A DNA stretch of 64,000 nucleotides from Peribacillus simplex. Its GTDB lineage: Bacteria; Bacillota; Bacilli; Bacillales; DSM-1321. Location: the NCBI RefSeq assembly GCF_001578185.1, contig NZ_CP011008.1:2880001-2944000 (forward strand), in the 5' to 3' direction. The notes under the pieces are model-generated. The model ran no database searches. It saw only the letters and a list, made by a program, of their open reading frames with translations, and was not told the DNA's origin. Shown in pieces: positions 54,398 through 63,895 of the stretch. The first letter of the stretch is position 1. Every line of letters begins with the position of its first letter. The translations under genes and the position numbers were made by a program.

Positions 54398-56545
54398 CTA
54401 AGAAAAGGCTTTTTTCGTAGGGAGCACGATATTAAAGGCTGTACCCCTATTAACCTCGCTTTCGACAAAGACATTTCCCAAGTGGCTTTCTATTATTTTA
54501 AAGCTGATCATGAGACCTAACCCATTACCGGATTTTTTCGTTGTGAAAAATGGCTCTCCCAATCTCTTAAGCTGCTCTGGCGGCATCCCGATTCCTGTGT
54601 CGGTTATGGAGATATGCACTTTATCCTCTTTAAGCTCAGTAATGACTTTTATGACCCCGCCGTCAGGCATGGCTTCCATGCCATTTTTAATGAAGTTCAA
54701 TATGACTTGTTTTAAACGATTCTCATCACATTGTACGAGGATTTTTTCGTAAAAACAATCCCAAACCAGTGATACTTTCTTCTTTCTAGCATCAAACTCC
54801 GTCAAAGATAACACGTTTTGAATGATTGGTATAATATTCTTCGTTTCCAATATCAACGACTGTGGTTTGGCCAATTGTAAGAATTCTTCAACTATCTCAT
54901 TCACACGATTGATTTCATCCATAATAATTTCTAGATATTCTTGTTTATTTTCATCTGTTTCATCTAATTGCAAAAATTCTGTATACCCTTTCATGGAGGT
55001 CAGCGGATTTCGTATTTCATGTGCAACACCAGCAGCAAGCTGACCGACGGCAGCCAATTTATCCTGCCGATGGAGCATTTCTTCCGATTGTTTACGCTCA
55101 GTTATATCATGTCTAAGTGCCAAAAATTGAAATGGCTTACCTTCTTCGCTGAAAAATGGAACAATTGTTGTATCGACCCAATAAAAACTGCCATCCTTCG
55201 CCCTGTTTCTAATTTCACCTTTCCAAACCTTGCGTTGATGTATGGTCTTCCACATTTCATCAAAAAATTCCTTTGAATGGAATCCGGAATTAACCAAATT
55301 ATGAGTATGGCCGATCAATTCAGTTCTCTTGTAGCCGGAAACCTCCGAGAACTTTTCATTTACTTCAATAATGACCCCTTTATCATCGGTAATCGCCACT
55401 ATCGAGGATTGGTTGATGGCATAATGCATATCCTCCAGTTCTTTGATTGAACCCTTTAAAGCATTTTCTGCTTTTTTACGACTGGTAATATCCGAACGGA
55501 TGGAAATATATTGATAGGGTTTGCCCCTTTTCATAAAAGGAACGATGGTTGTTTCCACCCAATAAACATCACCATCTTTAGCCCGATTGCATATTTCACC
55601 ATTCCATGTTTTGCCCTGGCTGATCGTTAGCCATAAGTCAGTGAAAAATTCTTTTGCATGATAACCCGAATTGATGATGGAATGGTTTTTCCCTATTAGT
55701 TCATGTTCTTCATATTGAGATATTTCCAGGAATTTTTCGTTAACATATGTAATGATTCCTTTTGCATCCGTGATGGCGACGATCGCCGATTGATCTAAAG
55801 CATAACGGATATCGCTCACAGTATTATCACTTCTTGCCAACCTCCGGCCTACGATCGTACTTGAAGCAATCAAGCTGGCAAGGATGAACAATGAGACAAA
55901 GCAAGTTAGATAAAGCATAAAAGGAGTGAGTGGAACAAATTCACCCGTTACATTTTTACCATCCATCGGTAACACTCTCAAAAAAAGATAGTATCCTTCA
56001 ATGATTGCCCCGCTCATCATGAGAGTACTGACTGGCTTTAGTGAGGATTGACTTAATTTATTAAAATAAAATAATATTGCTAGCGCTGCTACAAATAAAC
56101 TAAAGACACTGAAAAGCGTACTGGCGACCAACAATCTGCTAAATTGCAAAGAGTGGTTTAAAGAAGACGTGCCCATAATATAATTGGATAATATCGCCAC
56201 AGTAAACATGAAACCGCAAAAAACGATTTGCAGTATTTGTGTTTTATATGATATCGCCAATAACCCAACCCCTGCGAGAGCAATCGCTAAAACTAATGAA
56301 AAAATTATTGTAAAAAAGTTGAATGCTGCCACCCCAGAATTATCAAGGGTTAATATGACAACAAAGTTAAGCATCCAAATAGCCACTCCCATAGAGCAGC
56401 TGCTCCCTATATACAATAGGCGTTTATATTTCTCGGTCGTCAGTAACGATGTCAGTAAATCCAACGCCGTATAACACGCCATTATTAACAAAAGTACCGC
56501 AATCATAAAGAGGACAGGATTTGATGCCACAATTGATTGTTCCAT
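54398..56545 (-). CDS. Sensor histidine kinase with MHYT-like membrane domain and two PAS
   Basis: The protein has 715 residues from the ATG with GAGGTGATC upstream; a GTG five codons earlier overlaps that site. Residues 1-235 have seven membrane helices laid out as an MHYT domain, but the metal-site His positions are Asn60 and Asn121. PAS domains are at about 240-355 and 370-485 and are clear duplicates (NRAKDG, DITxRK). The HisKA helix has the phospho-acceptor His509 in GVAHEIRNPL, and HATPase_c is at about 595-710. It resembles sporulation-type kinases (KinE). No response regulator is nearby. Confidence 0.88.
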   Translation of the reverse strand: MEQSIVASNPVLFMIAVLLLIMACYTALDLLTSLLTTEKYKRLLYIGSSCSMGVAIWMLNFVVILTLDNSGVAAFNFFTIIFSLVLAIALAGVGLLAISYKTQILQIVFCGFMFTVAILSNYIMGTSSLNHSLQFSRLLVASTLFSVFSLFVAALAILFYFNKLSQSSLKPVSTLMMSGAIIEGYYLFLRVLPMDGKNVTGEFVPLTPFMLYLTCFVSLFILASLIASSTIVGRRLARSDNTVSDIRYALDQSAIVAITDAKGIITYVNEKFLEISQYEEHELIGKNHSIINSGYHAKEFFTDLWLTISQGKTWNGEICNRAKDGDVYWVETTIVPFMKRGKPYQYISIRSDITSRKKAENALKGSIKELEDMHYAINQSSIVAITDDKGVIIEVNEKFSEVSGYKRTELIGHTHNLVNSGFHSKEFFDEMWKTIHQRKVWKGEIRNRAKDGSFYWVDTTIVPFFSEEGKPFQFLALRHDITERKQSEEMLHRQDKLAAVGQLAAGVAHEIRNPLTSMKGYTEFLQLDETDENKQEYLEIIMDEINRVNEIVEEFLQLAKPQSLILETKNIIPIIQNVLSLTEFDARKKKVSLVWDCFYEKILVQCDENRLKQVILNFIKNGMEAMPDGGVIKVITELKEDKVHISITDTGIGMPPEQLKRLGEPFFTTKKSGNGLGLMISFKIIESHLGNVFVESEVNRGTAFNIVLPTKKAFS

Positions 56546-56559
56546 TTTTTTCTTGATCA

Positions 56560-56914
56560 CCTCTACCGTTCTATTCTCCTATATTGTAATGGAAATTCAT
56601 AGTACCTCCAAGGTTTTTTATTTCCTTATTCCTATATATTTACACACAAAATCCTTGGTGTCCCACACATCACATGAAAATGGAGTTTTTTTCATAAATT
56701 CAATAAAATGAGAAATACTATTCTTTTGTATAGAGTAAAATAAAAATACATGATAATGACAAGCATTCACAACCTGCTTCATCATCGCATGACATACTCA
56801 ATAACAAAAAGAATTATTCAGAAACATTTAATTAAGAATGTTAATTTCTTTATTTAATTATACCTATAGGTTTATAATTAAATAGAACGTATATAGAGAG
56901 AAGGAGTGGGGGGC
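56560..56914. other. Divergent intergenic region, kinase and yitT-like genes
   Basis: AT-rich with no gene. It must hold both promoters; I could not fix either with confidence. Confidence 0.4.
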
Positions 56915-57829
56915 ATGATTATGTCAGACCTGGCAGGTGCAAGTACAACAGAAATTATGCACAAGAAGACCCAGCATAAAAAATTAACACTGAGACAAAT
57001 ATTACAGAGAGGACTTTTAATTACGATCGGTGCCGTTTTAATGGCTGTCGGCCTCGAGATTTTTTTAGTGCCGAATAACGTAATCGACGGAGGCATAACG
57101 GGAATATCGATTATGTTGTCTTACATTACGGGATGGAAACTTGGTATTTTTCTTTTCGTTTTGAATCTTCCTTTCTTTTTTATCGGTTATAAACAAATTG
57201 GAAAAACCTTCGCATTATCTACTCTGTATGGGATTTTAGTCCTTTCTATTACCACTGCATTGCTTCATCACGTACCAGCTTTCACTCAAGATATCCTCCT
57301 AGCATCCGCTTTTGGCGGAATGATTCTTGGCATTGGTGTTGGAATGGTCATTCGATATGGCGGCTCATTGGATGGTACAGAAATACTTGCTATACTCGCT
57401 AGCAAGAAGATCCCTTTTTCCGTTGGGGAGATCGTCATGTTTTTTAATTTATTCATCCTTGGCAGTGCAGGCTTCGTTTTCTCATGGGATCGCGCCATGT
57501 ATTCGATCATAGCTTACTTCGTAGCTTATAAAACGATGGATATCGTCATCGCTGGTTTGGATGAGTCCAAATTTGTTTGGATTATCAGTGATGAATTTGG
57601 TGATATCGGCGACGCCATAATGAATCGCCTTGGACGCGGCGTAACATTTTTAGCTGGCGAAGGTGCTTATTCTGGTGATGATAAAAAAGTCATCTTTTGT
57701 GTAATAAACAGGCTTGAGGAAGCTAAACTTAAAGATATAGTCAAAAGCTTTGACCCTTCTGCATTTCTTGCCGTAGGGGATATCGCGGAAGTTCGGGGCG
57801 GCCGATTCAAGAAAAAAGATATTCACTAA
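56915..57829 (+). CDS. YitT-family membrane protein (DUF161/DUF2179)
   Basis: The protein has 304 residues from the ATG with AAGGAG 9 bases upstream. Five membrane helices (about 40-205) include NNVIDGGITGISIML and GMVIRYGGSLDGTEILA, repeats typical of the family. The soluble C-terminal DUF2179 domain (about 220-300) ends DIAEVRGGRFK. The family is widespread in firmicutes and of unknown function, with suggested transport roles. Single gene. Confidence 0.9.
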   Translation: MIMSDLAGASTTEIMHKKTQHKKLTLRQILQRGLLITIGAVLMAVGLEIFLVPNNVIDGGITGISIMLSYITGWKLGIFLFVLNLPFFFIGYKQIGKTFALSTLYGILVLSITTALLHHVPAFTQDILLASAFGGMILGIGVGMVIRYGGSLDGTEILAILASKKIPFSVGEIVMFFNLFILGSAGFVFSWDRAMYSIIAYFVAYKTMDIVIAGLDESKFVWIISDEFGDIGDAIMNRLGRGVTFLAGEGAYSGDDKKVIFCVINRLEEAKLKDIVKSFDPSAFLAVGDIAEVRGGRFKKKDIH

Positions 57830-57870
57830 TCATTCACCTGCTTTTTGCTTCAAACAATTGGCAAAAAGAT

Positions 57871-57908
57871 AAAAAAAGCTGAAGGGATAATCCCCTTCAG
57901 CTTTTTTT
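57871..57908 (+). terminator. Bidirectional terminator (yitT-like and ydjO-like)
   Basis: A 16-bp stem AAAAAAAGCTGAAGGG with its complement and a 5-base loop; T runs both ways. Confidence 0.88.
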
Positions 57909-57916
57909 ATACAGTC

Positions 57917-58111
57917 TTAATAGTTTCTTGGATTGTTGATTGCTTGAAGCATTCTGGTGCCGGGTTTCATCTCGCTGCTACATAACGGACAAACGTGTTC
58001 ATCATTACTTGTAAAGTTATCGCGAATCCAACCTTTGCAATCTTCTGATGTACATTCCCACACCTTTGTTTCTTCAGGAATGATTTCTTCCGTATTATTT
58101 CTTCTATACAT
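57917..58111 (-). CDS. ydjO: YdjO-like cold-inducible zinc-ribbon protein, copy 1
   Basis: The protein has 64 residues from the ATG with AGGAG 8 bases upstream. Two cysteine pairs form a zinc ribbon: C-x4-C in WECTSEDCKGWIRDNF and C-x2-C in CPLCSSEM. The WIRDNF box is typical of YdjO, a small cold-induced protein of unknown function. A second copy lies 0.9 kb away on the same strand. Confidence 0.83.
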   Translation of the reverse strand: MYRRNNTEEIIPEETKVWECTSEDCKGWIRDNFTSNDEHVCPLCSSEMKPGTRMLQAINNPRNY

Positions 58112-58983
58112 GTATCTCACTCCTTAGAATTGAATTGACTTCGTCATGCATAACAGATCACAAGCCATAAAGATAAAAGAAGAATAGATGGCGATTAATC
58201 TAAATAGTGAGTAAATACCCATTCGCTTAACCATTGATTATTGTTCATTACACCCAAATTTTCCGAGTGGAAAGAACTTAAGATTACGACATGAATTTTT
58301 AATGTCTCAGTAACCATTATATCATATATATGCTTTTTATATTTGAGTAAAGATTCTAAAGTAGAAATGATTCCTTAAATCTCAGTTTTTTTTAATCAGA
58401 TAATAAATGAAACACAGCCCCTGACTTACCCTTCAAGATAATAGAGACTGCGCTGTTCAAGAATCCATTCCATATGGTTCTTCCTGCTCGATCGGATAAA
58501 CAATTCAAAGTGAATCGAGCATGAGAGTAATTTTAGTGCCAAAACCTAAAACAATGAAAGCCCTGCCTCTCTCCCATCCATACGGTTCCTAGACCGTGCC
58601 TGCGAGAATCAGATAAAAGCTTGTAAGTACATGTTTATTAATTAAAACCGTCCGTAATTCCAATTGGGAAAATTAAATTCCAAAAGATAAATGGTACATA
58701 GAAGTAAGTTAATGAAGAACAGAAATGGATCGAGGAAAATACTTGGTAATAAGATGTATTTCATTTTTCTAGATGTGTTTAACTTGTTTCTACTCCATCA
58801 TGAAAATGATGGAAAATTATTTTATTAATAAAAATGTTACTTTAAATTACCCTCCAGCGTTTTCTTAACAACACTGAAATTATATCTTATCATATATATT
58901 TATATATGTAAAGCATTAAACCAGATTTCACTCCGGCATACTTCTTTCAAGCAAAAAAAATAAAGAGGCATAATTCACCTCTT
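58112..58983. other. Intergenic region between the YdjO-like genes
   Basis: AT-rich, with no gene, RNA or repeat I can support. It has the upstream region of copy 1 and the end of copy 2. Confidence 0.5.
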
Positions 58984-59190
58984 TTATTTAAATGCATTAT
59001 ACTCATTTTCAATTTTTGGGAGTTCCCTGACTTCCTCGACTAATTGACTACCGCACATTGGGCAATCATAGTTTTCCGATGCAAAATCTTTTCTCATCCA
59101 ACCATTACAATCTGCTGATCCGCACGCATATACTATCGTATCTTCCATAACGATTTCTGGTTCCTCTGAATTCTTTTTACCAAAATACAT
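58984..59190 (-). CDS. YdjO-like zinc-ribbon protein, copy 2
   Basis: The protein has 68 residues from the ATG with GGAGG 6 bases upstream. Cysteines in YACGSADCNGWMRKDF and CPMCGSQL again make a zinc ribbon. It shares the W-[IM]-R-[DK]-[ND]F core with copy 1, but the ends differ, so this is an older duplication. Function unknown. Probably single-gene. Confidence 0.82.
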   Translation of the reverse strand: MYFGKKNSEEPEIVMEDTIVYACGSADCNGWMRKDFASENYDCPMCGSQLVEEVRELPKIENEYNAFK

Positions 59191-59321
59191 GAGCAACCTC
59201 CTCTTTTTTATATAAAGACTCTGATTAAAGGCGCGAAATCCACCTTTTTATCATTCCTAGTATACGCATTAAACCAAATTCTTATTTATTCATTGAAAAA
59301 ATATTCCAAAAGCCTAATCAC

Positions 59322-61442
59322 CTATGCGTTTTCCAATCCTGCTTTAACCAAGATCGCTTTAATCATAAAGTAGGAAAAGTGCTCAGGTAAGGCTTCTTTT
59401 AGCGGTTTTAGTTTTTCAGAATCCAATTGTTTCGCAGTTTCCAATACAAGGTCATACTCTTTATCCGAGAAAATCCCTTCCCATTTGATATCCAAATGTT
59501 CCTCTGCACACTTTAATAAATGATTTTCAATTGAAATGGAAGACAGACCTCTCATTGTCCCGATTTCCTTGATTGATTTGCCTTCCTGATATAAGCGATA
59601 GCTTTCTAAATGTGATGGCGTAGTGCTTCTCTTTACTGCTTCCTTTGTAACCATTATATTCGTTTCTAATTCAGGATGTGCCTGTACATAATGGGAAATT
59701 CCTTCTAGGAACACGGTGCCGAAGCGTTCGAACTTCTGGGTGCCCACCCCTTTTACTTCTAGGAATTCCTGTTCTGTTTTCGGCAGTTTGACGGCCATAT
59801 CTTTCAAAGATGCATCGGAAAAAATAATGAATGGAGGTACATTTTCCTTACCTGCCAATTCTTTTCTTAACTGTCTCAACTCATTGAATAACCCATGATC
59901 TACACTGATGCTGCTTACTTTTTTTATTTCTTTACGCAGGACCTTTTTCTGTCCCAACAGCACTTCCCTGCCAGCATTGGTCACTTTAAGGACTGGAAAT
60001 TGGCCCCCGGTCATTTCGATATACTGTTTCGCTGTAAGGAAATCAATGAAATCGCCTACATCCTTTGCAGATTGATTATTGATGATTCCATAGGTTGAAA
60101 GCTTCTGAAAGCCGAACTCTTCAATTTTCTTATTTCGTGATCCCGTAAGCACTTGGGAGATCATCGTTTTACCGAATCGCTCACCCATTCGCAACATGCA
60201 TGAAAGGACCATCTGTGCCTGTGTAGTTACTTCAATAGAGTCACGTTTATCTGTACAATTTTCACAATGACCGCAATCCTCAGGATTTTCCTCTCCAAAG
60301 TATTGAAGAATGAAGGCTTGCAAACACCCTTCAGTAAAACAATAATCCTTCATTTTGTTCAACTTCTTCAATTCCTGTGATTGCCACTCCTGGGAAGGGT
60401 TTGATTGATCAATCAGAAAACGCTGAATCTGCATATCCTGGGGGGAATACAAAAGGATGCATTCACTCTCCAAACCATCCCTTCCTGCACGACCTGCTTC
60501 CTGATAATAACTCTCCATGTTCTTTGGAGTTTGGTAATGGATGACGTATCTGACATTAGACTTATCGATTCCCATCCCAAATGCAGATGTCGCTACCATT
60601 AAAGGAACGTCATCACGAATGAATTGGTCTTGCTGTTCCGAACGGTCTTGTTCATTCATGCCAGCGTGGTATCGACCTGTCTTGAATCCGGCTTTATTAA
60701 GCTTGGCATGCAACGAATCGACTTCTTTCCTAGTGGCTGCATATATGATACCCGACTCATTCTTGTTTTTCTCTATATAGCGCATTAAAAAACGTCCGCG
60801 GTTTTCTTCTTTCACAACGGAAAAGAACAAGTTATCTCTTGAAAATCCCGTTGATATTGTATGCTGCCCTGATATTCCGAGCGACTGACAAATATCATCG
60901 GTTACATGCGGTGTGGCTGTTGCCGTTAATGCCAGTACAGCAGGAGCTGATGGCATGTTTTTCAATAAGGTCTTGATTTTTAAATAGCTTGGTCTGAAGT
61001 CATGGCCCCATTGAGATATGCAATGGGCTTCATCAATGGCCACCAATGAAATGTCCACATTAAATAAATCCTGTTGAAATGCAGCATTTTCCAAACGTTC
61101 CGGTGCCACATAAACCAACTTATATCTTCCTTGCTTAATATCGTTCATTCTATTGGATGATTCTAACCCCGAAATGGAGCTATTAAGAAATGTGGCATCA
61201 ATCCCGTTTTGTTCGAGGGCATCTACTTGGTCCTTCATCAAGGAAATAAGTGGGGATATCACGAGTGTTACACCAGGTAACAAGAGGGCCGGGATTTGGT
61301 AACATATTGATTTACCTCCGCCAGTAGGCATGATTCCCGCTGTGTTTATTCCTCCCAACACCTGTTCGATAATCTGTTCCTGACCTTTTCGGAATGACTC
61401 ATAACCAAAATATTCCTGTAAATATTCACGTGCTTTTTCCAT
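59322..61442 (-). CDS. recQ: ATP-dependent DNA helicase RecQ
   Basis: The protein has 706 residues. Helicase domains are at 1-340: Walker A PTGGGKS, DEAH box and QEAGRAGRDG motif VI. Zinc-binding cysteines follow (CGHCENC, about 370-390), then RQC, HRDC (about 520-600) and a C-terminal helix-turn-helix (SHLESYRLYQEGKSIKEIG). The HRDC and HTH_40 extension make it longer than B. subtilis RecQ. It unwinds DNA 3' to 5' in repair and replication restart. GGAGGAG precedes the start; a TTG one codon upstream is also possible. Confidence 0.95.
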   Translation of the reverse strand: MEKAREYLQEYFGYESFRKGQEQIIEQVLGGINTAGIMPTGGGKSICYQIPALLLPGVTLVISPLISLMKDQVDALEQNGIDATFLNSSISGLESSNRMNDIKQGRYKLVYVAPERLENAAFQQDLFNVDISLVAIDEAHCISQWGHDFRPSYLKIKTLLKNMPSAPAVLALTATATPHVTDDICQSLGISGQHTISTGFSRDNLFFSVVKEENRGRFLMRYIEKNKNESGIIYAATRKEVDSLHAKLNKAGFKTGRYHAGMNEQDRSEQQDQFIRDDVPLMVATSAFGMGIDKSNVRYVIHYQTPKNMESYYQEAGRAGRDGLESECILLYSPQDMQIQRFLIDQSNPSQEWQSQELKKLNKMKDYCFTEGCLQAFILQYFGEENPEDCGHCENCTDKRDSIEVTTQAQMVLSCMLRMGERFGKTMISQVLTGSRNKKIEEFGFQKLSTYGIINNQSAKDVGDFIDFLTAKQYIEMTGGQFPVLKVTNAGREVLLGQKKVLRKEIKKVSSISVDHGLFNELRQLRKELAGKENVPPFIIFSDASLKDMAVKLPKTEQEFLEVKGVGTQKFERFGTVFLEGISHYVQAHPELETNIMVTKEAVKRSTTPSHLESYRLYQEGKSIKEIGTMRGLSSISIENHLLKCAEEHLDIKWEGIFSDKEYDLVLETAKQLDSEKLKPLKEALPEHFSYFMIKAILVKAGLENA

Positions 61443-61532
61443 CAATTTACTACTCCTCCTATTTACCTTGTAAGGATCGGTAAGGATCTATTTCTTTCAT
61501 TGTACCTGCTTTTCCCGTGAACCAAAAGGACA

Positions 61533-61571
61533 AAAAGAGTAGACACATTAAATCTCCGTGTCTACTCTTTT
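61533..61571 (-). terminator. Terminator of the yocH-like gene
   Basis: A perfect 14-bp stem AAAAGAGTAGACAC with its complement and an 11-base loop, T run on the minus strand. Confidence 0.85.
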
Positions 61572-61601
61572 CGATATATAAACATGTTTTGCATGGATGA
61601 A

Positions 61602-62507
61602 TTAATTTAAGACTTGCAATTTAACGTTTTTAACGCCCCAATTCACGGCATCCTTTTCGTTTGGTATAAAAATGTCCACTCTATTTCCTTTGATAGCACT
61701 GCCCGTATCTGCTGCCGTGGCGTAGCCATAACCCTCTATATAAACTTTCGATCCAAGTGGAATGACTGATGGGTCCACGGAAATTACTTTAGCATCAGGA
61801 TTAGCCTTCAAGTCGACCCCTGTGGCTGTTGTACCGCTGCAGCCTTGACAATCAGCCGTATAGGCAGTTGCTCTAACAGTTATCTCTTTTTTAATTCCTG
61901 CTTGATCCTTGGAATCATTGTTTGTTTCAGCTGGTTCCGATTGTGCAGCTGGCTTTGATTGCTCTGCTGGCTTTGATTGTTCTGCTGGCTTTGATTGTTC
62001 TGCTGGCTTTGATTGTTCTGCTGGCTTTGATTGTTCAACTGGCTTTGATTGTTCTGCTGACTTTGATTGTTCAACTGGCTTTGATTGTTCTGCTGGTGCA
62101 GCTTGCTCTGATTTTTGCTCAGGCCCAACACTCGCCGCTTCGACTTTGTTAGCCGCAGGTTTAATGACCAATTCTTGATCAGGATGGATTGTATCTGAAT
62201 TTAAACCGTTCCAAGATTTAATATCATTTACCGCTACATCATATTTGTCTGCAATTTCCGATAATGTGTCTCCTGACTTGACTTTATAATGCTCTTCTTG
62301 AGAAATATGTAAGGTTCCTCCGGCATAAATCATGTCTGAAGACAAATCGTTCCAAGACTTAATATCTTCTATTGATACTTTATATGTTTGAGATATCCCC
62401 CATAATGTGTCTCCATCTTTCACTTTGACATCTTCTGCATGTACCGGAATTGTGAAAGCACCGGATATTGCAGCCGCTGCCGCTAACGATAAGATTGATT
62501 TTTTCAT
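61602..62507 (-). CDS. yocH: Secreted LysM-3D peptidoglycan hydrolase, YocH-like
   Basis: The protein has 301 residues. The signal peptide (1-24) ends IPVHA. Two LysM repeats at 26-69 and 73-117 share DTLxxI and D-I-K-S-W-N. A low-complexity linker at about 135-192 is made of repeated AEQSKP-like units. The C-terminal 3D domain has its aspartates in VDP, AADTG and VDIF and acts as a muralytic (lytic transglycosylase-like) unit. It binds and cuts peptidoglycan outside the cell. In B. subtilis WalR controls yocH; I did not find a convincing WalR box here. Confidence 0.9.
   Translation of the reverse strand: MKKSILSLAAAAAISGAFTIPVHAEDVKVKDGDTLWGISQTYKVSIEDIKSWNDLSSDMIYAGGTLHISQEEHYKVKSGDTLSEIADKYDVAVNDIKSWNGLNSDTIHPDQELVIKPAANKVEAASVGPEQKSEQAAPAEQSKPVEQSKSAEQSKPVEQSKPAEQSKPAEQSKPAEQSKPAEQSKPAAQSEPAETNNDSKDQAGIKKEITVRATAYTADCQGCSGTTATGVDLKANPDAKVISVDPSVIPLGSKVYIEGYGYATAADTGSAIKGNRVDIFIPNEKDAVNWGVKNVKLQVLN
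61930..62100 (-). repeat. 18-bp tandem repeat coding the YocH linker
   Basis: About nine copies of an 18-base unit (plus strand GGCTTTGATTGTTCTGCT) encode AEQSKP/VEQSKP hexapeptides; most differ by one or two bases. Such arrays change copy number by slippage, which would vary linker length in frame. Confidence 0.9.
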
Positions 62508-62701
62508 ATGTTGTTACCTCCTTGTGAGCTGCTTTATAAGCTAACGAGTTCAATCTTAACATAGTTTTTTTCTATACAAAGAACAAACAGATAAAGAATA
62601 GATGACAAACATCACAGGAAGATAACGGGACTATAACAAGATATTTTAATATTCTGAAAACACATCTTTTTCCAGTTATCTCCCATATCATACTAATGGA
62701 G

Positions 62702-62731
62702 TCATATTATGTATTACCCAAGCATAATAAT
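62702..62731 (+). promoter_or_regulatory. SigE-like promoter of cotJABC
   Basis: TCATATT (62702-62708) and CATAATAAT (62723-62731) are 14 bases apart, fitting the mother-cell SigE consensus. The coat operon begins 34 bases later. Confidence 0.75.
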
Positions 62732-62764
62732 TAGAGGCTACATCTATACAAAGGAGGTATTTTT

Positions 62765-62998
62765 TTGACTCGCGAAAAGACTTTTACCTTAGTTAAATCA
62801 TACAAACCTTTCCATAGTAAATTCGATCCGTGCCCACCTATTGGGAGAAAGTATTTCAGGACACCTCCTAATTTGTATATTAATTTTCAACCGCCGAATT
62901 TGGAGCAGTTCACACCGGAGGAAGCTTTGAAATACGGTACACTTTGGAAGTTCTTTTATGATTTCTATGATAATCCATATCGGGAAAGGGAGACGTAA
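62765..62998 (+). CDS. cotJA: Spore coat-associated protein CotJA
   Basis: The protein has 77 residues. It starts with TTG behind GGAGGT. It is rich in Pro, Phe and Tyr (KYFRTPPNLYINFQPPN), as CotJA. Mother-cell SigE would express it with cotJB and cotJC, and the product is needed for coat assembly of CotJC. The next gene begins at 62999 with no gap. Confidence 0.9.
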   Translation: MTREKTFTLVKSYKPFHSKFDPCPPIGRKYFRTPPNLYINFQPPNLEQFTPEEALKYGTLWKFFYDFYDNPYRERET

Positions 62999-63265
62999 AT
63001 GAATAAGAAACTGGATGATGAATATTATCAGCTGCTTGAACAAATACAGGCTGCGGATTTCGTACTTGTCGAGTTGACTCATTATTTGGATACACATCCT
63101 AACGACCAGCAAGCATTACAGCAATTCAATCAATTTCATGAATATTCCAAACAATTGAAATCGGTTTTTGAGCCTAAATACGGTCCCTTATTGGGTTTTG
63201 GAAACAGTCCAGGCGGTGAAAATAAATGGGAATGGGGCCAAGGCCCTTGGCCATGGCAGGTATAA
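62999..63265 (+). CDS. cotJB: Spore coat protein CotJB
   Basis: The protein has 88 residues: a helical pair ([26 protein letters not shown]) and a Trp/Gly-rich end ([14 protein letters not shown]), typical of CotJB. It is the middle gene of the cotJABC operon, with the ATG directly after the cotJA stop and its ribosome site (GGGAGACG) inside cotJA. Confidence 0.92.
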   Translation: MNKKLDDEYYQLLEQIQAADFVLVELTHYLDTHPNDQQALQQFNQFHEYSKQLKSVFEPKYGPLLGFGNSPGGENKWEWGQGPWPWQV

Positions 63266-63277
63266 GGAGAGATATCT

Positions 63278-63847
63278 ATGTGGGTGTATGAAAAGAAACT
63301 GCAATATCCAGTTAAAGTAAGAGACTGTAATCCTAGATTGGCAAAATATTTAATAGAACAATACGGGGGTGCTGATGGTGAATTGGCTGCAGCACTCCGT
63401 TACTTAAATCAACGATATACAATACCCGATAAAGTCATCGGATTACTTACGGATATCGGAACGGAAGAATTCGCTCACCTGGAAATGATTGCCACCATGG
63501 TTTATAAGCTTACAAAGGACGCCACACCACAGCAGATGGTTGCAGCAGGTCTTGGCGAACATTATGCGAATCATGATGGTGCCCTTTTCTATCAAAATGC
63601 AGCAGGTGATCCATGGACAGCCACATACATCCAAGCTAAAGGCGATCCTATTGCTGATTTATATGAAGATATTGCCGCTGAAGAGAAAGCTCGTGCAACC
63701 TATCAATGGTTGATTGACATTTCAGATGACCCGGATATCAATGATTCACTAAGATTTTTAAGGGAAAGAGAGATTGTACATTCCATGAGGTTCAGAGAAG
63801 CTGTAGAAATCCTAAAAGAGGACAAAGGGAAAAAAAAGTTTTTTTAA
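63278..63847 (+). CDS. cotJC: Spore coat manganese catalase-like CotJC
   Basis: The protein has 189 residues of the ferritin-like manganese catalase fold. The metal ligands are visible in DGELAAALRYL, GTEEFAHLEMI, IAAEEKARATYQWL and EREIVHSMRF (Glu and His). It breaks down hydrogen peroxide at the spore surface or crosslinks the coat. It is the last gene of the operon, with GGAGAG before the ATG and a terminator at 63862. Confidence 0.94.
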   Translation: MWVYEKKLQYPVKVRDCNPRLAKYLIEQYGGADGELAAALRYLNQRYTIPDKVIGLLTDIGTEEFAHLEMIATMVYKLTKDATPQQMVAAGLGEHYANHDGALFYQNAAGDPWTATYIQAKGDPIADLYEDIAAEEKARATYQWLIDISDDPDINDSLRFLREREIVHSMRFREAVEILKEDKGKKKFF

Positions 63848-63861
63848 TAAAATTCAAATAG

Positions 63862-63894
63862 AAAAGGCAACGGAAAAGCTTCCGCTGCCTTTTT
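63862..63894 (+). terminator. Terminator of cotJABC
   Basis: The stem AAAAGGCAaCGGAA / TTCCGcTGCCTTTTT with a 4-base loop and T run. Confidence 0.85.
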
Positions 63895-63895
63895 G

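Noticed and set aside
61930..62100. Possible CRISPR-like array
   Set aside because: The 18-bp units are contiguous without spacers and keep the reading frame of yocH.
61909..62178. Plus-strand frames with Cys/Ser/Phe or Leu/Ile/Val repeats
   Set aside because: They are translations of the opposite strand of the yocH repeat.
62580..62700. WalR box or c-di-AMP riboswitch upstream of yocH
   Set aside because: TGT-rich stretches are present, but no pair fits the WalR repeat, and no conserved ydaO-type motif is visible.
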